DNA of 64,000 bases, from contig NZ_CANNFH010000006.1 of NCBI RefSeq assembly GCF_947503875.1, positions 144,773 to 208,772 of the forward strand. The letters are read 5' to 3'. This document shows positions 39,901-47,164 of this stretch, piece after piece (position 1 is the stretch's first letter; each line of letters starts with the position of its first letter). This DNA comes from an uncultured Polaribacter sp. (GTDB lineage: Bacteria; Bacteroidota; Bacteroidia; Flavobacteriales; Flavobacteriaceae). The notes beneath the pieces were generated by a model. The model was not told the DNA's origin, searched no databases, and saw only the letters and a program-made list of their open reading frames with translations. The position numbers and the translations under genes were made by a program.

Positions 39901-39991
39901 TAATAACTTGTGAATAAATTATCAACTTTTAGCATAAAAATAAAATGAGAGTTCTTAATTTAGTAGCTTAAACTCTACAAAAAAATATCTT

Positions 39992-42313
39992 TTGAGCAAT
40001 TACTTAGATTCTTTAAATGAACCTCAAAAATTAGCCGTTTTACAAAAAGATGGTCCAATGATAATTATTGCGGGCGCAGGTTCTGGTAAAACACGTGTTT
40101 TAACTTACAGAATTGCGCATTTAATGACGCAAGGTGTAGATTCTTTTAATATTTTATCGTTAACGTTTACTAACAAAGCCGCTAAAGAAATGAAAGCGAG
40201 AATTGCATCTGTAGTAGGTGCAAGTGAAGCTAAAAATCTTTGGATGGGAACTTTTCACTCGGTTTTTGCACGTATTTTACGTTCAGAGGCAGATAAATTA
40301 GGTTTTCCAAGTAATTTTACCATTTACGATACTCAAGATTCTGTTCGTTTAATTTCGTCTATTATTAAAGAAATGGGTTTAGACAAAGAACGTTACAAAC
40401 CCAAACAAATTTTAGGAAGAATTTCGTCTTTTAAAAACAGTTTAATAACTGTAAGAGCTTATTTTAATAATTCAGATTTACAAGAAGCAGATTTGCATGC
40501 AAGCAGACCAAAAGTAGGCGATATTTATAAAGAATATGTAGATAGGTGTTTTAAAGCTGGCGCAATGGATTTTGATGATTTGTTATTAAGAACCAATGAA
40601 TTACTGGCTCGTTTTCCAGATGTTTTGGCAAAATACCAAGACCGTTTTCGTTATATAATGGTAGATGAGTATCAAGATACAAACCACTCACAGTATATTA
40701 TTGTAAGAGCCTTGGCAGATAAATTTGGTAATATTTGTGTGGTAGGTGATGATTCTCAGAGTATTTACAGTTTTAGAGGAGCTAACATTCAAAATATCTT
40801 AAATTTTCAAAAAGATTATCCAGATGTTAAAACCTTTAAATTAGAACAAAATTATAGATCTACAAGTAATATTGTAAACGCTGCAAACTCTGTTATAGCT
40901 AAAAATAAAACCAAGTTAGATAAAGAAGTTTGGACAAGCAATGATGCAGGAGATTCTATAAATGTAATGCGCACCATTTCAGATGGAGAAGAAGGCCGTT
41001 TTGTGGCGCAATCTGTTTGGGAAAACATGATGAACAATCAGTTAACACCAGATAATTTTTGCGTGTTATATAGAACCAATTCACAATCTAGGGCTATTGA
41101 AGATGCTTTGAGAAAGAAGAATATTGATTATAAAATTTACGGAGGAATTTCTTTTTATCAACGTAAAGAAATCAAAGACATTTTGTCTTATTTACGTATT
41201 TTAATCAATCCAAATGATGAAGAAGCGCTAAAAAGAATTATTAATTACCCAGCACGTGGTATTGGTGCAACTACTATAGATAGGTTAACAATAGCTGCAA
41301 ATCATTACAAAAAATCTATTTTCGATATTGTAAAATATATCGATAAATTAGACATCAAAATAAATTCTGGAACTAAAAACAAGTTACAGAATTTTATGAA
41401 TATGATTTTGCGTTTTCAGATTGAAGCCAAAACTAAAAATGCATTTGAAATTGCAGAATTGGTTGTAAAACAAACGCTTTTAATTAAAGATTTAGAAAAA
41501 GATGGCACACCAGAAGCTGTAAGTAAAGTAGAAAATGTACAAGAACTTTTAAACGGAATTAAAGATTTTATTACCGACAAAATAGAACAAGGAGAAGATG
41601 CCTCTTTAACCTCTTTTCTAGAAGATGTGGCTTTAGCAACAGATTTCGATTCAGAAAAAAACGATGACAAACCTACCGTTTCTTTAATGACCATTCACCA
41701 ATCTAAAGGTTTAGAATATGCGTATGTGTATATTGTTGGTTTAGAAGAAAACTTATTTCCGTCTGCCATGAGCATGAATACTAGAAGTGAGTTAGAGGAA
41801 GAACGTAGATTATTTTATGTTGCTCTAACAAGAGCAGAAAAGGTTGCTTATTTAACTTATGCACAAACCCGTTATAGATGGGGAAAATTAGTAGACGCAG
41901 AACCAAGTAGATTTTTAGAAGAAATAGACGATCAATTTTTATATTACATCACACCAAAAGTACCAGAACCTAGTATTAATAGATTTGTAGATAAATCTAT
42001 TTTTGATGATGCGCCAAAAGGAATCCGTTTTCAAAAACCAATTCAACGTAAAAAAATGGAACGTGATTTGGCAAAAAAGAAAGAAGTTATCATTCCTAAA
42101 AATTTAAAAAAAGTATCGCAAGTTTCGCCTAAAATGAATCTTTTTGATGGTGAAATTGTAGTTGGTAATATTGTAGAGCACAACAGGTTTGGTAAAGGAA
42201 CTGTAGTTGGTTTAGAAGGTAAAGGGCCAGATAAAAAAGCTGAAATTCAGTTTGCAACTGCAGGTAAAAAGAAATTATTGCTACAATTTGCTAAATTAAA
42301 GGTGGTTGGGTAA
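39992..42313 (+). CDS. uvrD: UvrD/PcrA-type ATP-dependent DNA helicase
   Basis: A superfamily 1 3'-5' helicase used in nucleotide excision repair and fork clearing. Motifs in order: Q motif LNEPQKLAV, Walker A GAGSGKTRVLTYR, TFTNKAAKEM, DEYQDTN (Walker B), GDDSQSIYSFRGA, LEQNYRS, and the late VSLMTIHQSKGLEY and VALTRAEK. At 773 residues it has the usual length and ends in the RNA-polymerase-interacting tudor-like domain (GNIVEHNRFGKGTVVGLEGKGPDKKAEIQF). The start is TTG at 39992 because MSNYLDSLNEPQ is the conserved beginning. UvrD and PcrA cannot be told apart here. Confidence 0.94.
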   Translation: MSNYLDSLNEPQKLAVLQKDGPMIIIAGAGSGKTRVLTYRIAHLMTQGVDSFNILSLTFTNKAAKEMKARIASVVGASEAKNLWMGTFHSVFARILRSEADKLGFPSNFTIYDTQDSVRLISSIIKEMGLDKERYKPKQILGRISSFKNSLITVRAYFNNSDLQEADLHASRPKVGDIYKEYVDRCFKAGAMDFDDLLLRTNELLARFPDVLAKYQDRFRYIMVDEYQDTNHSQYIIVRALADKFGNICVVGDDSQSIYSFRGANIQNILNFQKDYPDVKTFKLEQNYRSTSNIVNAANSVIAKNKTKLDKEVWTSNDAGDSINVMRTISDGEEGRFVAQSVWENMMNNQLTPDNFCVLYRTNSQSRAIEDALRKKNIDYKIYGGISFYQRKEIKDILSYLRILINPNDEEALKRIINYPARGIGATTIDRLTIAANHYKKSIFDIVKYIDKLDIKINSGTKNKLQNFMNMILRFQIEAKTKNAFEIAELVVKQTLLIKDLEKDGTPEAVSKVENVQELLNGIKDFITDKIEQGEDASLTSFLEDVALATDFDSEKNDDKPTVSLMTIHQSKGLEYAYVYIVGLEENLFPSAMSMNTRSELEEERRLFYVALTRAEKVAYLTYAQTRYRWGKLVDAEPSRFLEEIDDQFLYYITPKVPEPSINRFVDKSIFDDAPKGIRFQKPIQRKKMERDLAKKKEVIIPKNLKKVSQVSPKMNLFDGEIVVGNIVEHNRFGKGTVVGLEGKGPDKKAEIQFATAGKKKLLLQFAKLKVVG

Positions 42314-42322
42314 TAAATTTTG

Positions 42323-42343
42323 AATTCGTAATTCGTAATTCAT
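42323..42343. repeat. Heptanucleotide array, 3 units of AATTCGT
   Basis: AATTCGT, AATTCGT, AATTCAT in tandem, ten bases after the uvrD stop. The intergenic space 42314-42466 holds nothing else that I can identify. Confidence 0.8.
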
Positions 42344-42466
42344 AATAATTAATTATTTTGCAACATTAAATAACTACAAGAATAAGTTGACAGTTCTAAA
42401 AAAGACAAGAACTCTATAAATTTCTAAAATTGATTAGAAATTTAAAAACTTCACAAAATTACATAA

Positions 42467-43123
42467 ATGACATTCGATTTAGAATACAATTCAGAAAGAC
42501 CGTTAATGATTATACCAGAATACGGCAGACATATTCAAAAATTAGTAGACCATTGCATAGCTTTAGAAACTAAAGAAGAACGCGATAAAATGGCAAAGGC
42601 CATTGTAGATGTTATGGGTAATTTACAACCACATTTGCGAGATGTGCCAGATTTTAAGCACAAACTTTGGGATCAGTTGTATATTATGTCAGATTTCAAA
42701 TTAGATGCAGAATCTCCATATCCAACACCTTCAAAAGAAGAATTACAAGAAAAACCAGAAGCTTTAGCATATCCAAAATCTGCTTCTAGATATCGTTATT
42801 ATGGCAACAACATACAAACTATGATAGATGTTGCTTTAAGTTGGGAAGAAGACGAAAAGAAACAAGCATTGGTATTTACTATTGCCAATCACATGAAAAA
42901 ATGTTACTTAAATTGGAACAAAGATACTGTAGATGATGCTGTTATTTACAACCATTTATACGACTTATCTGACAGGAAAATAGATTTAAGAAATTCTGAA
43001 GAAACACTTGCAGAAAGTAAAAGTCTATTAAAGAAAAGAAATTCACAGGGGCAAAATCATTCTAGAAGCAACTATAAAAAGCCACACCACAACAACCAAA
43101 ACAAAAACAGAAAAAGATATTAA
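42467..43123 (+). CDS. DUF4290 family protein
   Basis: A 218-residue soluble protein with start LEYNSERPLMIIPEYGRHIQKLV and the YGNNIQTMID ... IANHMKKCYLNWNKD segments that define DUF4290, a Bacteroidota family of unknown function. The last 30 residues are a basic, Asn/His-rich disordered tail. It precedes murA by three bases and was probably co-transcribed with it, a conserved order in flavobacteria as far as I recall, hinting at a link with cell-wall synthesis. Confidence 0.83.
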   Translation: MTFDLEYNSERPLMIIPEYGRHIQKLVDHCIALETKEERDKMAKAIVDVMGNLQPHLRDVPDFKHKLWDQLYIMSDFKLDAESPYPTPSKEELQEKPEALAYPKSASRYRYYGNNIQTMIDVALSWEEDEKKQALVFTIANHMKKCYLNWNKDTVDDAVIYNHLYDLSDRKIDLRNSEETLAESKSLLKKRNSQGQNHSRSNYKKPHHNNQNKNRKRY

Positions 43124-43126
43124 TCT

Positions 43127-44437
43127 ATGGCATCATTTAAAATAGAGGGCGGACATAAATTAAACGGAACAATTACGCCACAAGGTGCAAAAAATGAAGT
43201 TTTGCAAATACTTTGTGCGATTTTATTAACGCCAGAAAGAGTAGTGGTAAATAATGTACCAGATATTATAGATGTAAATAAACTAATATTTATTCTTGGT
43301 GAGTTAGGTGTAAAAGTAGAAAAATTAAGCACAAATTCTTACGCTTTTCAAGCGGATGAAGTAAATTTACCTTATTTAGAATCTGAGGCATTTAAAAAAG
43401 ACGGAAGCTCTTTAAGAGGTTCTATAATGATTGTTGGCCCATTATTGGCGCGTTTTGGTAAAGGATACATACCAAGACCAGGAGGAGATAAAATTGGTAG
43501 AAGACGTTTAGATACACATTTTGAAGGTTTTATTCGTTTAGGAGCAAAATTTCGTTATAATAAAGAAGAATCTTTTTACGGAGTAGAAGCAGACCAATTA
43601 ACAGGAGTAGAAATGTTGTTAGATGAAGCCTCTGTAACAGGAACAGCAAATATTTTAATGGCAGCAGTTTTGGCAAAAGGCACCACAAAAATATACAATG
43701 CCGCTTGCGAGCCTTACATTCAACAACTATCTAAAATGTTGAATGCCATGGGTGCAAAAATTTCTGGTGTTGGCTCTAATTTACTAATTATAGAAGGTGT
43801 AAAAGCTTTAGGTGGTTGTGAGCATACAGTTTTACCAGACATGATAGAAATTGGCTCGTGGATTGGTGTTGCAGTAATGACGCAGTCTGAATTAACTATA
43901 AAAAACGTTTCTTGGGAAAACCTAGGACAAATACCAAACGTATTTAGAAAATTGGGTATCACTCTAGAAAAAAGAGGAGACGATATTTACATTCCTGAAC
44001 AAGCATCTTACGAAATTCAGAATTATATAGATGGCTCTGTTTTAACCGTTGCAGATGCACCTTGGCCTGGGTTTACACCAGATTTGTTAAGCATTGTTTT
44101 GGTAATTGCTACACAAGCAAAAGGTACAGTTTTAATCCACCAAAAAATGTTCGAAAGCCGTTTGTTTTTTGTAGATAAATTAATAGATATGGGCGCAAAA
44201 GTAATCTTGTGCGATCCACACAGAGCAACAGTTATTGGTCACAATTTCCAATCGCAATTAAAAGCTACCAAAATGACGTCGCCAGATATTAGAGCAGGAA
44301 TTTCATTATTAATTGCAGCTTTATCAGCTAAAGGAACATCAATAATAAACAATATAGAACAAATAGATAGAGGTTACGAAAACATAGAAGCAAGACTAAA
44401 ATCTATAGGCGCAAAAATTGAAAGAATAGTAGATTAA
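43127..44437 (+). CDS. murA: UDP-N-acetylglucosamine 1-carboxyvinyltransferase
   Basis: Transfers enolpyruvate to UDP-GlcNAc, the first committed step of peptidoglycan synthesis. The 436-residue length is standard. K22-N23 (GAKNEVL), the flexible loop, and DMIEIGSW and TPDLLS motifs are present. The loop residue equivalent to the E. coli catalytic Cys115 is aspartate here: D121 in RPGGDKIGRRRLDTHF. In other bacteria this Cys-to-Asp form is active but insensitive to fosfomycin. It follows DUF4290 after three bases. Confidence 0.95.
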   Translation: MASFKIEGGHKLNGTITPQGAKNEVLQILCAILLTPERVVVNNVPDIIDVNKLIFILGELGVKVEKLSTNSYAFQADEVNLPYLESEAFKKDGSSLRGSIMIVGPLLARFGKGYIPRPGGDKIGRRRLDTHFEGFIRLGAKFRYNKEESFYGVEADQLTGVEMLLDEASVTGTANILMAAVLAKGTTKIYNAACEPYIQQLSKMLNAMGAKISGVGSNLLIIEGVKALGGCEHTVLPDMIEIGSWIGVAVMTQSELTIKNVSWENLGQIPNVFRKLGITLEKRGDDIYIPEQASYEIQNYIDGSVLTVADAPWPGFTPDLLSIVLVIATQAKGTVLIHQKMFESRLFFVDKLIDMGAKVILCDPHRATVIGHNFQSQLKATKMTSPDIRAGISLLIAALSAKGTSIINNIEQIDRGYENIEARLKSIGAKIERIVD

Positions 44438-44524
44438 TATTATTTTATGGATAGGTTTCCAAAACCTCATAAGCATAAAAAAAAGTTATTAGGCTTATCT
44501 TGTTTAAATAATTAGAAACTATTT

Positions 44525-44587
44525 CCCGCTTTCCGTTATATCTTTTTGCTGAAAAAAGCAAAAAGGATGTCACTACAATCGGGGTTA
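44525..44587 (-). repeat. Dispersed structured element, copy C
   Basis: On the minus strand it begins TAACCCCGATTGTAGTGACAT, contains a CTTTTTGCT/AGCAAAAAG hairpin and ends AACGGAAAGCGGG. CCCG at one end pairs with CGGG at the other. It lies between murA and grpE and corresponds to copies at 7794-7863 and 27657-27729. Confidence 0.8.
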
Positions 44588-44618
44588 AACTTGTTTGCCA
44601 GCAATAATGCATCAATTA

Positions 44619-44648
44619 AAAATAGTGTCAGTTTGACACTATTTTTTT
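44619..44648 (+). terminator. Terminator downstream of murA
   Basis: AAATAGTGTCA pairs with TGACACTATTT around GTT, followed by T residues (seven-T run). It lies 180 bases after murA, beyond the structured element, which would therefore be included in the murA transcript's 3' end. Confidence 0.85.
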
Positions 44649-44700
44649 GTTGGCAACATATTTGAATAATAAAGGTAGATAATTAAATTATTACTAAGAA

Positions 44701-45249
44701 ATGAGTAAGAAAGAAGATATAAAAGAAGAAGAAGTTATAAACGAGCAAGAAACGGCTCAAACCGAAGATAATCAAGATGTTGAGGTAGAAGAAGTAAAAC
44801 AAGAACCAACTGCAGAAGAATTAGTACAGGTAGAAAAAGACAAGTTTTTACGTTTATTTGCAGAGTTTGAAAACTATAAGAAGAGAACTTCAAAAGAAAG
44901 AATAGAATTATTTAAAACAGCAGGACAAGAAATTATGACATCTTTACTGCCAGTTATAGATGATTTTGAGCGCGCTTTGTCACATATAGAAGATGATAAA
45001 GAAGCAGAGGAATTAAGAAAAGGTGTTTTATTAATTTACAATAAATTTTACAACACTTTAGAGCAAAAAGGTTTAGCCAAAGTAAAAACTAACGCTGGCG
45101 ATACTTTTGATGCAGAAATTCATGAAGCAATTACACAAATACCAGCACCATCTGAAGATATGAAAGGTAAAATTATAGACTGTGTAGAAAAAGGATATAA
45201 GTTAGGAGACAAAATAATTCGTTATCCAAAAGTGGTAATAGGTCAATAA
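44701..45249 (+). CDS. grpE: Nucleotide exchange factor GrpE
   Basis: Releases ADP from DnaK in the heat-shock chaperone cycle. The 182-residue protein has an acidic N-terminus, a long dimeric coiled coil with the conserved LRLFAEFENYKKRTSKER, and a C-terminal beta domain with FDAEIHEAITQIPAP and YKLGDKIIRYPKVVIGQ. It is followed by dnaJ after a 75-base spacer filled with heptad repeats. No CIRCE or other heat-shock operator is evident; dnaK is not in the window. Confidence 0.95.
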   Translation: MSKKEDIKEEEVINEQETAQTEDNQDVEVEEVKQEPTAEELVQVEKDKFLRLFAEFENYKKRTSKERIELFKTAGQEIMTSLLPVIDDFERALSHIEDDKEAEELRKGVLLIYNKFYNTLEQKGLAKVKTNAGDTFDAEIHEAITQIPAPSEDMKGKIIDCVEKGYKLGDKIIRYPKVVIGQ

Positions 45250-45293
45250 AAAGTATGCAGTATACAGTTGCGTTTTCCAGTTTTTGGACTGCC

Positions 45294-45321
45294 TACTGAG
45301 TACTAAATACTGAAAACTGAA
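45294..45321. repeat. Heptanucleotide array before dnaJ, 4 units of TACTGAA type
   Basis: TACTGAG, TACTAAA, TACTGAA, AACTGAA in register, ending three bases before the dnaJ ATG. Related fragments (GTATGCAGTATACAG) occur further upstream in the grpE-dnaJ spacer. Confidence 0.8.
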
Positions 45322-45324
45322 CAA

Positions 45325-46458
45325 ATGGCAAAACAAGATTTTTACGACATATTAGGCATTTCTAAATCAGCTACTCAAGCAGAAATTAAGAAAGCATATA
45401 GAAAAATGGCAATCAAATATCATCCAGATAAAAATCCAGATGATAAAACTGCTGAAGAAAACTTTAAAAAAGCAGCAGAAGCCTACGAAGTTTTAAGCGA
45501 CGAAAACAAAAAAGCACGTTATGATCAATATGGTCATGCAGCTTTTGATGGTCCTCAAGGTGGTGGCGGTTTTGGTGGTGGTGGCATGAATATGGATGAC
45601 ATATTCAGCCAATTTGGAGACATTTTTGGCGGAGGTGGTTTTGGTGGCGGCTTTGGAGGTGGCTTTGGTGGCGGCCAAAGACAAGCCAGAGTTAAAGGTA
45701 CTAATATGCGTATTCGTGTAAAACTTACTTTAGAAGAAATAGCCAAAGGAGTAGAGAAGAAGGTAAAAGTGCGGAGAAAAGTACAAGCAGATGGTGTACG
45801 TTACAAAACCTGTTCTACTTGTAATGGTTCTGGCCAACAAATGCGTGTTACCAATACCATTTTAGGTAGAATGCAAACCGCTACAACTTGTAGCACATGT
45901 TCTGGCGCAGGAGAAATGATAAGTAGTAAACCAAATGGCGCAGATGCACAAGGTTTGGTGGTCAAAGAAGAAACAGTACCTATTAACATTCCTGCAGGTG
46001 TAACAGAAGGTGTACAGCTAAAAGTAGGTGGAAAAGGAAATGATGCACCAGGTAAAAACTCTGTTTCAGGAGATTTATTAGTGTTAATTGAAGAAATACC
46101 GCACGAAAACTTAAAAAGAGAAGGTACTAACATTCATTATGATTTGTATGTAAATTTCTCTGAAGCAGTTTTAGGAGTCAGCAAAGAAGTAGAAACCGTA
46201 ACGGGAAAGGTAAAGATTAAGATTGATGCAGGAACACAATCTGGTAAAATTTTACGATTAAAAGGTAAAGGATTACCAAGCATAGAACGTTATGGAACAG
46301 GAGATTTCTTAATCCATATAAATGTTTGGACACCTCAAGAGCTAACAAAAGAACAAAGACAGTTTTTTGATAAAATGCAAGGTGATGTTAACTTTGTACC
46401 AAGTCCGAATAAATCAGACAAATCATTTTTTGAAAAAGTAAAAGACATGTTTTCTTAA
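45325..46458 (+). CDS. dnaJ: Chaperone DnaJ with a halved zinc domain
   Basis: Stimulates DnaK ATPase and delivers substrates. It has an N-terminal J domain with HPD at 33-35, a Gly/Phe region (about 75-125) made largely of GGGFGGG runs, and C-terminal substrate-binding domains (from about residue 145). The zinc region has only two CxxCxGxG motifs, CSTCNGSG and CSTCSGAG, instead of the four of E. coli DnaJ, so it would bind at most one zinc. This shortened form is common in flavobacteria as far as I know. The length of 377 is otherwise normal. Confidence 0.94.
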   Translation: MAKQDFYDILGISKSATQAEIKKAYRKMAIKYHPDKNPDDKTAEENFKKAAEAYEVLSDENKKARYDQYGHAAFDGPQGGGGFGGGGMNMDDIFSQFGDIFGGGGFGGGFGGGFGGGQRQARVKGTNMRIRVKLTLEEIAKGVEKKVKVRRKVQADGVRYKTCSTCNGSGQQMRVTNTILGRMQTATTCSTCSGAGEMISSKPNGADAQGLVVKEETVPINIPAGVTEGVQLKVGGKGNDAPGKNSVSGDLLVLIEEIPHENLKREGTNIHYDLYVNFSEAVLGVSKEVETVTGKVKIKIDAGTQSGKILRLKGKGLPSIERYGTGDFLIHINVWTPQELTKEQRQFFDKMQGDVNFVPSPNKSDKSFFEKVKDMFS

Positions 46459-46574
46459 ATTAATGTTAAAGTAATAAAAATCACATTATTTTAGCATACT
46501 AATATGGTTTTTTGATATATATTCGCACAGTTATTGAGAAATCGATAACACTTTTTCTTTTTCATAGCAATTTT

Positions 46575-46604
46575 CCCACTCAATTTTTTTGAGTGGGTTT
46601 TTTT
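46575..46604 (+). terminator. Terminator after dnaJ
   Basis: CCCACTCAA pairs with TTGAGTGGG, followed by seven T residues, about 115 bases after the stop codon. Confidence 0.85.
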
Positions 46605-46617
46605 ATAAAAGAAAGTG

Positions 46618-46625
46618 TAATTTTG
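46618..46625 (+). promoter_or_regulatory. TAnnTTTG -7 box of rnpB
   Basis: TAATTTTG lies 17 bases before the start of the RNase P RNA helix P1, so the primary transcript has a short 5' leader that would need trimming, or initiation occurs close to P1. Confidence 0.65.
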
Positions 46626-46642
46626 CATATAATATAAAAATT

Positions 46643-46946
46643 TAGCAGACTTATCTTATCGTCACGCTTTAGCGTGAAGGAAAGTCCGGACACCAAAGAG
46701 AATCATAGCGGATAACATCCGTCCAGCGAAAGCTGAGGACAAGTGCAGCAGAAAGTATGTACAGGTTAAGCTGTAGTGAAACCAGGTAAACTCTATGAGG
46801 TGCAATGCCATGTATATTAGAATTTGAGAGCTTCTCGCTCGACTCTAAAGGGTAGGCAGATAGATTCTAAGAGTAATTTTAGAACTAGATAAATGATAAG
46901 AACCTTTTTAAGGTACAGAATTCGGCTTACTAGTCTGCTTTTTTTT
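46643..46946 (+). ncRNA. rnpB: RNase P RNA
   Basis: The catalytic RNA that removes 5' leaders from tRNA precursors. Helix P1 is formed by AGCAGACT (46643) and AGTCTGCT (46932-46939). The conserved 5' strand GGAAAGTCCGGAC and the 3' strand ACAGAATTCGGCTTAC make the P4 core, and CAGCGAAAGCTGAGGACAAGTGCAGCAGAAAG and AGTGAAACCAGGTAAACTCTAT are typical of the specificity domain boundaries of class A RNA. A T run at 46939-46946 ends the gene. It lies between dnaJ and acnB. Confidence 0.95.
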
Positions 46947-47078
46947 ATATTTTTCTCAAAAAATGAATAAAATCATTCATTTTTATTCATTTTTATTCAG
47001 TTATAATTCAAATAGTTTTTTATTATCCATTAATTAACGGTTTCTATTATTTATCTTTCAAAATCTAAGGAAAAAGAG

Positions 47079-47086
47079 TAGTTTTG
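47079..47086 (+). promoter_or_regulatory. TAnnTTTG -7 box of acnB
   Basis: TAGTTTTG lies 78 bases before the acnB ATG in the 220-base stretch between rnpB and acnB. The rest of that stretch is AT-rich, with an ATTCATTTTT tandem repeat at 46975-47000 and no reading frame. Confidence 0.55.
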
Positions 47087-47164
47087 CTATTACATGTTCT
47101 TATGAATTTTTGTAGCGAAAATTATAAAACTTAGAAAAAACTAAACATAAAAAAAACTCCATTT

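Noticed and set aside
45493..46133. Minus-strand frames rich in Pro/Lys/Ala opposite dnaJ
   Set aside because: They are shadows of the Gly/Phe repeat and the zinc region of dnaJ.
46975..47000. ATTCATTTTT repeat upstream of acnB as an operator
   Set aside because: Three units of a low-complexity AT-rich repeat; too weak to separate from base composition.
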